A stretch of 64,000 nucleotides of DNA from Bdellovibrio sp. BCCA (GTDB taxonomy: Bacteria > Bdellovibrionota > Bdellovibrionia > Bdellovibrionales > Bdellovibrionaceae), in assembly GCF_037996825.1 (NCBI RefSeq), contig NZ_JBBNAC010000001.1, positions 992,001 to 1,056,000 of the forward strand. The letters run 5' to 3'. The notes beneath the pieces are model-generated. The model was given only the letters and a program-made list of their open reading frames with translations. It did not search any database and was not told where the DNA came from. Both the position numbers and the translations under genes were made by a program. Shown here piece after piece: positions 8,678 to 17,104 of the stretch. Numbering within the stretch: position 1 is the stretch's first letter; every line of letters begins with the position of its first letter.

Positions 8678-9433
8678 TTAATCTTCCAGGTGTATTTTTT
8701 TAAGCTTCTTCGCGGCGGCTTCTAATTTTCTTTTTGTCTCTTCTGGCAAACTTTTTTTGCGACAGAGGACCGCTTCGAGTGGTTTTTCATTTTTTAAAGA
8801 GGTCACGAGCTTTTCTTCGTAGTGGGCTTTGTCTTTGGCAAAATTAAAAACTGACGGCAAGGCACAAACTCCCTGAAGACGATTTGATTTTAACATCTCA
8901 ATGGCTTGATCCATGCTGGTGACTTCCGTGAGTCTATCTGGCTTCACATATTGATCGATCAGCTCCGTGCATGTTCCGCGCAGTCGACCAATTCGCACAT
9001 TCTTTTGTTTCAAATCCACAGAGGCCTTAAGGTAAATACGAGGTGAGGCTTCATAGAGTTTGTCTTGGATCTCGTAGTGCTTTTCATACTTCATGCATGA
9101 GACTGAGAAAAAGATCGCCAGATCCGGATTTGAAGTCTCCATGGCGTTTACCAGGCGGGCATGCGGATAAAGATTGTATTCGAAGATCAACCCGGCCTCT
9201 TTCGCGAGCTGAGACAAAATATCGTAGTTGATACCTTTAAGCTGTCCCTTTTCTTCATAAGCAAAGGGCCCGACATCGGAAAGTCCCACCTGCAGAGTTT
9301 GCGCCGTTGCAAAGAGGGGAATCAGCAAAAATAAAAATAAAACAACTGCCATTGAACAATTATTAAATAAGGAGCTACTGCGTTTTGCAAACGGCTTTTT
9401 GGAAACAAACCAAAATGCAATAAATGTTAACAA
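8678..9433 (-). CDS. periplasmic solute-binding protein, amino-acid type (SBP_bac_3-like)
   Basis: A hydrophobic signal sequence (MAVVLFLFLLIPLFATAQ) begins at internal ATG 9352, then LQVGLSDVGPFAYEEKGQLKG, which fits the start of family-3 binding proteins (V.t...pPF.f...g...G.d.D). ATG 9352 is a reasonable alternative start that puts the signal peptide first, but neither it nor 9433 has a clear RBS. A basic tail (KKLKKIHLED) ends the protein. There are no permease or ATPase genes beside it, so a sensory or orphan binding role is possible. It is unrelated at gene-neighbourhood level to the similar protein at 1402-1995. Confidence 0.68.
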   Translation of the reverse strand: MLTFIAFWFVSKKPFAKRSSSLFNNCSMAVVLFLFLLIPLFATAQTLQVGLSDVGPFAYEEKGQLKGINYDILSQLAKEAGLIFEYNLYPHARLVNAMETSNPDLAIFFSVSCMKYEKHYEIQDKLYEASPRIYLKASVDLKQKNVRIGRLRGTCTELIDQYVKPDRLTEVTSMDQAIEMLKSNRLQGVCALPSVFNFAKDKAHYEEKLVTSLKNEKPLEAVLCRKKSLPEETKRKLEAAAKKLKKIHLED

Positions 9434-9461
9434 AGAAGTGTTTTATTCTACAAAGACAGCT

Positions 9462-9965
9462 CTAAGAGATACCGGATGTCTCGATTTGCGGTGGATGAAC
9501 CAGAGTCTGATAGATCACACAATACCGCTCCGTTAGCTCAATCAATCTCAACTTTTTCTCTTCCGGAATATCGTCTTGGATATCAAAGCGCAGTCGGATT
9601 TTCGTAATTCCGACGGGCACATTCTTATCAACTCCCAAAGTACCGCGAAAATCCATATCACCTTCTGCAAAAATTTTCGTGTATTGAAGCTGAATTCCCA
9701 TATTCGTAGCCACCGCATTTAGTGTCACTCCTGCGCAAGCGACTAAGGCTTCCATCAGCATGTCTCCAGAACAGGCCAGAGTCCCGTCTCCTCCCGCAGC
9801 AGGATGTAAACCTGCAGTGACCTGCGCAATGCCGGTGTCGATGCGACAAGAGATATCTTCGCCCAGGGTTCCTGACGTATGAAAACTCACGAGGCTTGCC
9901 TCCTTGTCGGCTTGATAGCGAGTTTTCAGAGGGCGTTGCAGTTCACGTAGTTTTTCGAGTTCCAT
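9462..9965 (-). CDS. OsmC-family peroxide-reducing protein
   Basis: OsmC/Ohr-fold thiol protein of 167 residues. The two conserved cysteines are C77 (MEALVACAGVTLNAVA) and C149 (ERYCVIYQTL), positioned as in the OsmC family that reduces hydroperoxides. The start is set at ATG 9965, which has the RBS AAAGGAAAGGA. An open frame extends 86 codons further upstream, but that part overlaps the preceding gene and has no protein-like character. It lies 28 bp downstream of the alpha-toroid protein gene on the same strand and may be co-transcribed with it. Confidence 0.85.
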   Translation of the reverse strand: MELEKLRELQRPLKTRYQADKEASLVSFHTSGTLGEDISCRIDTGIAQVTAGLHPAAGGDGTLACSGDMLMEALVACAGVTLNAVATNMGIQLQYTKIFAEGDMDFRGTLGVDKNVPVGITKIRLRFDIQDDIPEEKKLRLIELTERYCVIYQTLVHPPQIETSGIS

Positions 9966-9993
9966 AACAATCCTTTCCTTTGTACGGTGCAAT

Positions 9994-11331
9994 TCAATAA
10001 GGTACGGCGTACCACCGATCCGCAAGCAGCAGTGCTTTGATCGCAAGAGCTGTCGTGTAGGCAGTGGATCTCCAAACCACGGGGAAGCGTGCAATAAAAG
10101 TCGCAGCATAGAAAACTTGTCCTGACCAGAAAAGGCGACCGTCGGAATCTCTTTGCGCTTGGGATAAAAGAAAATCCAAACCTCGGCGTACGCGCTCGCG
10201 GTGAAGTTCATTTTTAGGATCACCTAAAATCAACAAAGCATTAAGCGCCCAAGCGGTGGATTGAACATAGTCGGGACGTGCTAAAAAACTATTTCGCCAC
10301 GAACCATCACGATGTTGTTTGGCGATAATAAAATTCAAAGTCCGCTCGCGCGCAGGATCTAGGCACGTGGTTCCGGCTTCAACATTCGAAGCAATGGTGT
10401 AGGGAAGAGCGTAATAACTGGGATAGTACATCCCGCAAAAATAAAACTGCTTATTGCGCACAACGCGATTGATGTGCGCGCAGCTCGCTTGATAACCGGG
10501 ACCCGATGTTTTTCCAGCGTAGGTCAACATCCTTAAAATATTTGCGTTCACGACACAGTCGACGTCATTCACATTAAACGGGATGCGCGTTCCTTTATCA
10601 GGAGCTGCAAAATAATTTCGTGGCATATCCGGATCGTGTTCATCAAAAAGCCACGTCATAAAGGCTCCCGTACGAATATGTCCTTGAGCCGCGTTATAGA
10701 CATGCGGCTTTCGATCAAAATCACGATAGGTAGAAATCGCATCGATCACTTGTGAAGGTAAAACACTCTTCCATTCTGTCGGCAAAAGACCCCGCCGAAA
10801 ACTTTGCATGTAGTGCAGGAAAGTGTAAGTGACCGAAGTCGTGTCGGCATCCGGTGGAATATTCGCAAAACCTTTCCATTGTCTTGCGAGATACATGTAA
10901 CGAGGTCCGCGCACTTTCATTCCACGAAATGTGTAAGGAGGATAAAAGTTAAATAAATTTCCCCAACGATATTTCTCAAGACCTCTTTGTGTTTCTTCGA
11001 GCATCACGGGAATTTGTGAATAGCGGGAATCGTGCGAATAAATTTCTGCTAAGATATTTGCGATGGAGCTAGCGACAAAGGCTGAAGGTTCTTCGAAGGG
11101 CACGCCAAATTTTCCAACTCCGATCGCGCTTGGCACATACGAAGTCACGCGCGCACGCCATTGCCCCGGTTCGTAACCTTCGTCTAAACCGACTTGATAA
11201 TGTTCGATAAATGAGAGGGCCGAACGAATTTCCCGATCATACCGGGGTGTCGGCAGCGCCGATGCTGTCTTTGGAGTAAACCAAAGCAGTCCTCCGAAAA
11301 GGATCCCAAGAAAACTCCACGCCCCCCGCAT
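9994..11331 (-). CDS. secreted protein with terpenoid-cyclase / prenyltransferase-like alpha-toroid repeats
   Basis: A 445-residue protein with a signal peptide (cleavage near SALP at 24-27). Repeating helical segments such as IAKQHRDGSWRNSF and STAWALNALLILGDP resemble the QxxDGSW turns of alpha/alpha-toroid proteins (squalene-cyclase and prenyltransferase fold). The catalytic DxDD of terpene cyclases is not seen, so a non-cyclase role, for example glycan or protein binding in the periplasm, is more likely. It is read divergently from rpsA. Family assignment is from the repeat pattern only. Confidence 0.55.
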   Translation of the reverse strand: MRGAWSFLGILFGGLLWFTPKTASALPTPRYDREIRSALSFIEHYQVGLDEGYEPGQWRARVTSYVPSAIGVGKFGVPFEEPSAFVASSIANILAEIYSHDSRYSQIPVMLEETQRGLEKYRWGNLFNFYPPYTFRGMKVRGPRYMYLARQWKGFANIPPDADTTSVTYTFLHYMQSFRRGLLPTEWKSVLPSQVIDAISTYRDFDRKPHVYNAAQGHIRTGAFMTWLFDEHDPDMPRNYFAAPDKGTRIPFNVNDVDCVVNANILRMLTYAGKTSGPGYQASCAHINRVVRNKQFYFCGMYYPSYYALPYTIASNVEAGTTCLDPARERTLNFIIAKQHRDGSWRNSFLARPDYVQSTAWALNALLILGDPKNELHRERVRRGLDFLLSQAQRDSDGRLFWSGQVFYAATFIARFPVVWRSTAYTTALAIKALLLADRWYAVPY

Positions 11332-11457
11332 ACGTCCTCCTTGTGCTCAGCTCAAATATGTTCGAGATGACAGACGCTTGTCAGGCCCAACATTCCTGCT
11401 CTGCAAGAGTACATAATGCAGGACCACGAAAACCTTGGTGGAGCGCGTAAAACCTTT

Positions 11458-11487
11458 GACTTCCGCCCCCTTAGGTCGCTAAACCAG
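11458..11487 (+). promoter_or_regulatory. tentative promoter upstream of rpsA
   Basis: A good -35 hexamer TTGACT (11458-11463) is followed 18 bases later by the weak -10 TAAACC (11482-11487). This leaves a leader of about 75 bases before the rpsA start. The intergenic stretch 11332-11568 shows nothing else that I can name. The weak -10 keeps confidence low. Confidence 0.3.
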
Positions 11488-11568
11488 TGTTTCGCCCAAA
11501 GAGGTGAAGAAAGGTAACGGGTAGGTTCCAGTGAGGACTTACTACGTGGGAGGTTTTAAAAAAACTAT

Positions 11569-13368
11569 ATGACGAAACAATTAAACAAAGCCGAGTTGGA
11601 GAAACAGAAAGTTCTAGCTTTCTTGGATGCGGAAGACGCAAAGGTTCCAGCAAATCCAGGTCTATTGACATCAAAATCTGAAAAAGGTGATTTCGAAAAC
11701 CTTTTTGAAGCGTCAATGAAAGAGCAAGACTTCAAAGTCGGCGACGTTGTTACTGGTACTGTAGTAGAAGTTCAATCTGACTATGTTCTAGTAGACATCA
11801 ACTACAAGTCTGAAGGTTTGATCGCGATCAATGAATTCCGTATTGTTGACGGCGTTCGTGAAGTGAAAGCTGGAGACAAAGTAGAAGTTCTTATCGACCG
11901 TATCGAAAACGAAAACGGTATGATCGTTCTTTCTAAAGACAAAGCTGACATGCTTCGTGCATGGACTGATATCTCTAAAGCAGCTGAGAACGAAGAAGTT
12001 ATCGAAGGTACTGTTGTTGCTAAAGTTAAAGGCGGCTTGAGCGTTGATATCGGCGTTAAAGCATTCTTGCCTGGATCTCAAATCGATCTACGCCCTGTTC
12101 GCAACATGGACGTTTACCTTGGTAAGAAATTTAAATTCAAAGTTATTAAGTTCAATAAGAAACGTGGCAACATCGTTCTTTCTCGCCGCGCTCTTCTTGA
12201 AGAAGAACGTGACAGTCTCCGTTCACAAACTCTTGACACTATGGCTGAAGGTTCAGTTGTTACTGGTGTTGTTAAAAACATCACTGACTACGGTGCGTTC
12301 ATCGATCTTGGTGGCATGGACGGATTGTTGCACATCACAGATATGTCTTGGGGCCGCGTAAAACATCCTTCAGAAATGTTGAATGTTGGCGACGAAATCC
12401 AAGTTAAAGTTCTTAAGTATGATAAAGAAAAAGAACGCGTATCTTTGGGTATGAAACAGCTTCATGCAGATCCTTGGGAATCTGTGAAGGCTTCTTACCC
12501 TCCAGGCACTAAGCTTAAAGGTAAGGTTGTATCTTTGGCTGAATACGGTGCATTCGTTGAACTTGGCGAAGGTATCGAAGGTTTGATCCACGTTTCTGAA
12601 ATGTCTTGGACAAAACGTGTGAAGCACCCTTCTCAAATCGTTAACGTAGGCGATGAAGTTGAAGTGGTAGTTCTTGAAGTAGACACTGAAAACCGCCGCA
12701 TCAGCTTGGGTATGAAACAGCTTCAAGCAAATCCTTGGGTTGAGATGAAAGAATCTTATCCTCCAGGAACAATCATTGAAGGCGAAGTGAAGTCTGTTAC
12801 TGACTTCGGTATCTTCATCGGCATCGAAGAAGGTATTGACGGTCTAGTTCACATTTCTGACTTCTCTTGGACTAAACGCGTAAATCACCCAAGTGAAATG
12901 TTCACTAAAGGTCAAAAAGTACGCGCGGTTGTTCTAGGTGTTGATATCGAGAACGAAAGATTCTCTTTGGGTATCAAACAACTTGAATCTGATCCTTGGG
13001 CAAACATCGAATCTAAATACGCTATCGGTACACAACACGACGTTAAAGTAACTAAAACAGCTGATTTTGGTGCTTTCGTTGAGCTTGAGTCTGATATCGA
13101 AGGTTTGATCCATATTTCTGAGCTAACAACTGAGAAAATCAACTCTGTAGAAGATTTCATTAAGCCAGGTCAAACGATCAAAGCTGAAGTGATCTCTATC
13201 GACAAAGACGCTCGTAAGATCGGCTTGTCTTCTAAACTTGTTAAACTTCGTGAAGCAAAAGCTGATGTTGACGATTACGTTAAAAAAGCGACTGCAACTT
13301 CTAAGTCCACTTTCGGTGACTTGTTCGCAGATCAATTGAAGAACGTAAAGACAGACGGTAAGCAGTAA
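11569..13368 (+). CDS. rpsA: 30S ribosomal protein S1
   Basis: RNA-binding ribosomal protein that helps load mRNA onto the 30S subunit. Six S1 OB-fold repeats are visible, at roughly 57-124, 144-206, 228-298, 313-385, 400-472 and 487-556. Repeats 3-6 carry the hallmark YGAF.... (D/E)G(L/I)(L/I)H(I/V)S(E/D)MSW. Length 599 is slightly above E. coli S1 (557) because of N- and C-terminal extensions. Codon choice is strongly biased (GGT, CGT, AAC, GAA), as expected for high expression. The RBS is GGGAGG before the ATG. A strong terminator follows. Confidence 0.97.
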   Translation: MTKQLNKAELEKQKVLAFLDAEDAKVPANPGLLTSKSEKGDFENLFEASMKEQDFKVGDVVTGTVVEVQSDYVLVDINYKSEGLIAINEFRIVDGVREVKAGDKVEVLIDRIENENGMIVLSKDKADMLRAWTDISKAAENEEVIEGTVVAKVKGGLSVDIGVKAFLPGSQIDLRPVRNMDVYLGKKFKFKVIKFNKKRGNIVLSRRALLEEERDSLRSQTLDTMAEGSVVTGVVKNITDYGAFIDLGGMDGLLHITDMSWGRVKHPSEMLNVGDEIQVKVLKYDKEKERVSLGMKQLHADPWESVKASYPPGTKLKGKVVSLAEYGAFVELGEGIEGLIHVSEMSWTKRVKHPSQIVNVGDEVEVVVLEVDTENRRISLGMKQLQANPWVEMKESYPPGTIIEGEVKSVTDFGIFIGIEEGIDGLVHISDFSWTKRVNHPSEMFTKGQKVRAVVLGVDIENERFSLGIKQLESDPWANIESKYAIGTQHDVKVTKTADFGAFVELESDIEGLIHISELTTEKINSVEDFIKPGQTIKAEVISIDKDARKIGLSSKLVKLREAKADVDDYVKKATATSKSTFGDLFADQLKNVKTDGKQ

Positions 13369-13439
13369 TTAAGTCAGATTCAGGTCGCCGCAAAGCACCT
13401 GAACTGGACTTCGTGCCGTTGACTGTAAAGTCTTAAAGA

Positions 13440-13464
13440 GGGACCCTAGTGGGGTCCCTTTTTT
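13440..13464 (+). terminator. rho-independent terminator of rpsA
   Basis: Stem GGGACCC (13440-13446) and GGGTCCC (13452-13458) with a five-base loop, followed by six T. It separates rpsA from sppA, which begins 18 bp later with its own RBS, so sppA transcription may depend on read-through. Confidence 0.9.
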
Positions 13465-13482
13465 ATTTGCAGGAGCACGCGT

Positions 13483-14451
13483 ATGCAAGGCAGTTTCTTT
13501 AAAAAACTTGTTATCATTTTTCTCGTTTTTGTCGGTATCGGGGCTTTGCTCAAAATGAGCGGAGATTTCTTCGGTGAATCAGAAAAGAAAGTCACAGCGA
13601 AAAACACCATCCTTCATTTGGATATGAACGGTGTGATCCTCAACGGGAAGAAGTTCCTTAAAAATCTCAAAAAATACAAAGATGAAGATAAGGTGAAAGC
13701 GATCCTTATCACGATCAACTCTCCAGGCGGAGCGGTGGGTCCTTCTCAAGAAATTTACACAGAAATCAAACGCGTTCGTGAAGAACTTAAAAAACCGGTG
13801 ATCTGTGTTTCTACTGGAGTGATGGCGAGTGGCGCTTATTACTCAGCAGTTGCCTGTGACAAAATCGTCGTTGCACCAGGCTCGCTTGTGGGCTCTATTG
13901 GTGTGATCATGGAGTTTGCGAATATCGAAAAGCTTTATGATTGGGCGAAGATCTCTCGGTACTCGATCACCTCTGGAAAGTTTAAAGATTCCGGCGCTGA
14001 GTACAGAGCGATGCGCGAAGATGAAAGAGCTCTTTTCCAAAACATGATCGACGAAGTGTATGCGCAGTTCAAAGGCACGGTAGCAAAAGAACGTAATTTG
14101 AAAGAGGAATTAGTTTCTGAATATGCTGACGGTCGTGTGTTCACGGGTGCAACAGCGGTGAAGCTGGGTTTTGCGGATAAAGAAGGTTTCTATGAAGACG
14201 CTGTGAAGTTGGCAGCGGAAACGGCGAAACTGGGCGACAACTATGACGTGTTTGAAATTCCTAAAAAACGTGTGAGCATTTTTGATCTGGGTGACAGTGA
14301 CCGTGAAGACGACGTGAACAGCATGGCTGAATACGCTGATGTTCTAAAAGGCAAAGCTTTCGGACCGGATGTGGAGGGTGCGATGAAGTTTGTTTTGAGA
14401 TCCAAATTCTTGAACCAACCGATGATGATTTTGCCAGGAACTTGGGAGTAA
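13483..14451 (+). CDS. sppA: signal peptide peptidase SppA, short (S49) form
   Basis: Membrane-bound serine-lysine protease that degrades cleaved signal peptides. One N-terminal membrane segment (about 8-24) anchors a single S49 domain. The nucleophile is S116 in VMASGAYYSA, and K168 in SGKFKDSG lies exactly 52 residues later, the spacing of the B. subtilis S147/K199 dyad. INSPGG at 78-83 is the oxyanion region. At 322 residues this is the half-length, octamer-forming type rather than the 67-kDa E. coli type. RBS AGGAG. The HIT-domain gene follows after 8 bp. Confidence 0.92.
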   Translation: MQGSFFKKLVIIFLVFVGIGALLKMSGDFFGESEKKVTAKNTILHLDMNGVILNGKKFLKNLKKYKDEDKVKAILITINSPGGAVGPSQEIYTEIKRVREELKKPVICVSTGVMASGAYYSAVACDKIVVAPGSLVGSIGVIMEFANIEKLYDWAKISRYSITSGKFKDSGAEYRAMREDERALFQNMIDEVYAQFKGTVAKERNLKEELVSEYADGRVFTGATAVKLGFADKEGFYEDAVKLAAETAKLGDNYDVFEIPKKRVSIFDLGDSDREDDVNSMAEYADVLKGKAFGPDVEGAMKFVLRSKFLNQPMMILPGTWE

Positions 14452-14459
14452 CCTGATTC

Positions 14460-15059
14460 ATGGCAAAAAAAGTCGCAAAGAAAACAAAAAAATCTGCTGC
14501 GAAACGAAAGGCGTCTAAAAAGGCGCCTTTTGCGTCGGGAAAACTGCAAATCGGAAAAGACATTTGGCCGTTAGAGCGCGACGTGCTTTTCCGCCCGGAC
14601 CGCATGAAGTACGTGCGTAAGCTGATCAAACCTGAAGGCTGTGTTTTTTGTCGGGCAGCGCAGGCAGAAGTCTCTTTTGAAACTCTTTGCGTGTATAAGT
14701 CGAAGCACTCAATGGTGGTGCTTAATAAGTTTCCGTACAACAGCGGGCACGTTTTGGTTTTGCCACAACGTCATTGCGGAGATCTTCTAAAACTTTCTGA
14801 GGAAGAATTCCGCGACTTGCAGGACACCATCCGCTTGACGATGAAATCTTTGAACGAAGTTTATGAGCCCGGCGGAATCAATGTGGGTTTGAACCACGGT
14901 GCGGTTGCAGGTGCGGGGATCCCAGAACACTTGCACTATCATTTGATTCCACGTTGGGCCGGGGATCTTAATTTCTTCCCTCTCATTGCTGAGACCAAAG
15001 TCTTGGTTGAAAGTCTGGAGCAGACCTATGAGAAGCTTTGGAGTATTTTAAAAAAATGA
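14460..15059 (+). CDS. HIT-family nucleotide hydrolase or phosphorylase with basic N-terminal tail
   Basis: Histidine-triad protein acting on nucleotide phosphate bonds. The triad HLHYH is at 157-161 in PEHLHYHLIPRW, with the partner region GHVLVLPQRH at 97-106. C61 and C64 (CVFC) match the zinc-binding pair found in HIT proteins related to Ap4A phosphorylase. The first 24 residues are almost all Lys, Ala and Ser (MAKKVAKKTKKSAAKRKASKK), unusual for the family and suggestive of nucleic-acid or membrane-surface binding. The rhomboid gene starts in an ATGA overlap with its stop. Confidence 0.88.
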   Translation: MAKKVAKKTKKSAAKRKASKKAPFASGKLQIGKDIWPLERDVLFRPDRMKYVRKLIKPEGCVFCRAAQAEVSFETLCVYKSKHSMVVLNKFPYNSGHVLVLPQRHCGDLLKLSEEEFRDLQDTIRLTMKSLNEVYEPGGINVGLNHGAVAGAGIPEHLHYHLIPRWAGDLNFFPLIAETKVLVESLEQTYEKLWSILKK

Positions 15060-15802
15060 ACAGAGGCATGACCTTTCAAACAGCACCGCTGACTCCCGCA
15101 GTGAAGTGGTTGCTGATTATCAATGTGGCGATCTGGTTTATCTTCCAAGTAATCATGGAAGGTTTTTTACGTGTTCCTTTTTCTTCGATCTTTGGCCTTT
15201 ATCCTGGCAAAGTTCTTTTTGATTTCCAGATTTGGCAGCTCTTCACGTACATGTTCCTGCACTCGTTGCAGGTGACGCATATTCTTTTCAATATGCTGAT
15301 GCTGTGGTTCTTTGGAGCAGAGCTTGAGCAGCGTTGGGGCACGAAATTCTTCCTCATTTACTATTTTGTTTCTGGCATTGGTGCAGCGATTTTGTACTGC
15401 CTGGGCGTGTGGGCTTATGCTTTGGCGACGAGTTCGCAAACAGGTTTGATTGTTCCGGTCATCGGGGCGTCAGGCGCTATCTTTGGGCTTTTGCTGGCTC
15501 AAGGGATTCTTTTTGGTGAACGTATTGTTTACTTTTTTATGCTCTTCCCGATGAAGACTCGCTATTTCGTGGCTTTGATGGGTTTGGTGCAATTGGCCTC
15601 TATGATGACTTCAAGTGTCAGTGGAGGAGAGGTTGCTTACTTAGCCCATCTTGGGGGCCTTGTTTCCGGCTATATCTGCCTTAAATTCAAGGGCTGGTTT
15701 GACCGTAACGAATGGAAGAAAAAGTCCAAAAACAAGGGCCGCAACCTGCGCCTCGTCGTTGATAACGAAAAGAGCGACAAACCACCAAAATACTGGAACT
15801 AG
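15056..15802 (+). CDS. rhomboid-family intramembrane serine protease
   Basis: Six-helix core rhomboid that cleaves membrane proteins within the bilayer. Catalytic serine S139 lies in VIGASGAIFGLLLAQG and catalytic H198 in YLAHLGGLVSGYI; helix 2 carries HILFNMLMLWFFG (H75, N79), the oxyanion pair. The start is placed at ATG 15056, overlapping the HIT stop as ATGA and preceded by GGAG; an open frame begins six codons upstream. The C-terminal 40 residues are basic and cytoplasmic. A terminator follows at once. Confidence 0.92.
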   Translation: MNRGMTFQTAPLTPAVKWLLIINVAIWFIFQVIMEGFLRVPFSSIFGLYPGKVLFDFQIWQLFTYMFLHSLQVTHILFNMLMLWFFGAELEQRWGTKFFLIYYFVSGIGAAILYCLGVWAYALATSSQTGLIVPVIGASGAIFGLLLAQGILFGERIVYFFMLFPMKTRYFVALMGLVQLASMMTSSVSGGEVAYLAHLGGLVSGYICLKFKGWFDRNEWKKKSKNKGRNLRLVVDNEKSDKPPKYWN

Positions 15803-15805
15803 TGG

Positions 15806-15830
15806 AAAAAGGTACCTGGTACCTTTTTTT
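15806..15830 (+). terminator. rho-independent terminator after the rhomboid gene
   Basis: Self-complementary AAAAAGGTAC (15806-15815) and GTACCTTTTT (15819-15828) around a three-base loop, with a run of seven T. It ends the sppA-HIT-rhomboid transcription unit. Confidence 0.8.
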
Positions 15831-15837
15831 AGGGGGC

Positions 15838-15866
15838 TGGACTCTGCCTTCAATCTACGCTATAAA
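15838..15866 (+). promoter_or_regulatory. sigma-70-type promoter of the 62-residue protein gene
   Basis: TGGACT (15838-15843) and TATAAA (15861-15866) are separated by 17 bases, close to the TTGACA/TATAAT consensus. The start codon lies 29 bp downstream of the -10 box, behind an AGGGAG RBS. Confidence 0.55.
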
Positions 15867-15895
15867 AGGGTCTCGATAGAAACAGGGAGTTTATA

Positions 15896-16084
15896 ATGTC
15901 TTTGGCACAAGCTAATAAAAATTTGAAGTTCGATAAGCGTATGACTGAAAGAAACGTCAACGTAGGTGAAATGTCTAAAGAAGAATTGCAAAAGCACCTT
16001 GAGTCTCTTCCAGATCTTTCTCACAACGTAGAGAAATTCACTATCGACGGTAAGAATTCTTCTTCGACTGAAGAATCTCATTAG
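15896..16084 (+). CDS. 62-residue hydrophilic protein of unknown function
   Basis: A short, strongly charged protein without signal peptide or membrane segment. The middle (MSKEELQKHLESLPDLS) looks helical, and the tail is rich in Ser and Glu. It has its own promoter, RBS and terminator, and codon choice resembles well-expressed genes, so it is a real gene. I do not recognise a family. It stands as a single-gene unit convergent with the secreted-protein operon at 16139-18746. Confidence 0.75.
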   Translation: MSLAQANKNLKFDKRMTERNVNVGEMSKEELQKHLESLPDLSHNVEKFTIDGKNSSSTEESH

Positions 16085-16112
16085 TATTTTTTTGAAATTT
16101 AGAATTTCGAAA

Positions 16113-16145
16113 GCCTCTTCGCAAAACGAAGGGGCTTTTTATTTT
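16113..16145 (+). terminator. rho-independent terminator after the 62-residue protein gene
   Basis: GCCTCTTCG (16113-16121) pairs with CGAAGGGGC (16127-16135), nine pairs with one wobble, followed by a T-rich run. It slightly overlaps the stop region of the convergent gene, for which it can act only weakly because the opposite side is not A-rich enough. Confidence 0.85.
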
Positions 16146-17098
16146 ATATTTAAAGCTTCAGCGATTCTGGCTTTGATGATTTGGCTTTCCGCCTCAGTAG
16201 GAGGCTCGCCCCATTTTTTAATGAAGTCCGCTTCGGCTCCACGATAGGCTTCTTCGAATTGTTCTTGTTTGATTTTTGGAATGGCGGACTCTACGTTTTT
16301 GCGGGTCTCTTGAAGTTGTGTGACGACCTCAGTGACTTGTTGTTTGTGATAATCCTGAAGTTTGTGATAGCCCGTGTGCGCGTTAAAAACCAAAACGATT
16401 CCCAAGAAGGTCGCGCTATAGACTCTTCTAAATGTGTTGTAGGCTTCAATTTTAGATTGAGATTTCAATGCAATTCGCGCTTCTTCTGCGTGTTCTTTGA
16501 ATCCGTCACGGATAATTTTGAACATCAAGTCCGGCGGCACTTCTTGGTTTTTAACTCCAGGTAAAACCATTGGGATGCGCATCCATTCTAAAATGCGACT
16601 ATGTTGAATAGCCCAAATTTTATCCAGGCTTCTGCGGAAAATCCCAGCATCCCTAGGATCATTAATTTCACCCCAGGTTCTAATAAGACCGTCTTGCAAA
16701 AGTTTTTCTTTAATTAACATCACAGTGGAATCTTCAAGACGCGTCTCTTTGTCTTGGCGAATCCAGCGATCCACGGCTTCTTTTTTACCGAATAAAACAG
16801 TACCCAATTCAATGGCGTAGCGCTCAACGGCTTTGTCTGAAACGAAAGTTTGTAAGTCCGTGTCGTTGATTAATTTACGAAGTTTACGTCGGCGCAACCA
16901 TGAAAAGTCTTTGCCGATGTCTTCAATAGAGTGTCCTTGAAGGATGAAGTCATTGTTTTTAGCATCCAGTTGTTGGATGACTTCAAGAACGGTGGGAAGG
17001 AATACAGATTCGCAACGTGGCGCACGAGCCTGAGCGGCCAGAGGACCGCTCAGGGAAAAAAGAATTAAAATGCCAAGTAAACGAATCATCAGTTTCAT
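16139..17098 (-). CDS. secreted protein of unknown function, third gene of the paralogue operon
   Basis: A 319-residue protein with a signal peptide (cleavage near AQARA at 22-26). The mature part is mostly charged helices with a hydrophobic segment near 231-243 (ATFLGIVLVFNAH) that could be a membrane helix, followed by a coiled-coil-like stretch rich in Gln and Glu. No known domain is recognised. It starts 6 bp after the paralogue at 17105-17905 and is surely co-transcribed with both paralogues. The TGA/TAA region overlaps the terminator of the convergent small gene. Confidence 0.7.
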   Translation of the reverse strand: MKLMIRLLGILILFSLSGPLAAQARAPRCESVFLPTVLEVIQQLDAKNNDFILQGHSIEDIGKDFSWLRRRKLRKLINDTDLQTFVSDKAVERYAIELGTVLFGKKEAVDRWIRQDKETRLEDSTVMLIKEKLLQDGLIRTWGEINDPRDAGIFRRSLDKIWAIQHSRILEWMRIPMVLPGVKNQEVPPDLMFKIIRDGFKEHAEEARIALKSQSKIEAYNTFRRVYSATFLGIVLVFNAHTGYHKLQDYHKQQVTEVVTQLQETRKNVESAIPKIKQEQFEEAYRGAEADFIKKWGEPPTEAESQIIKARIAEALNIK

Positions 17099-17104
17099 GA
17101 ATTC

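Noticed and set aside
9966-10223. 86-codon N-terminal extension of the OsmC protein
   Set aside because: It lies inside the upstream toroid gene in another frame, with no RBS; ATG 9965 has a strong RBS and the family start.
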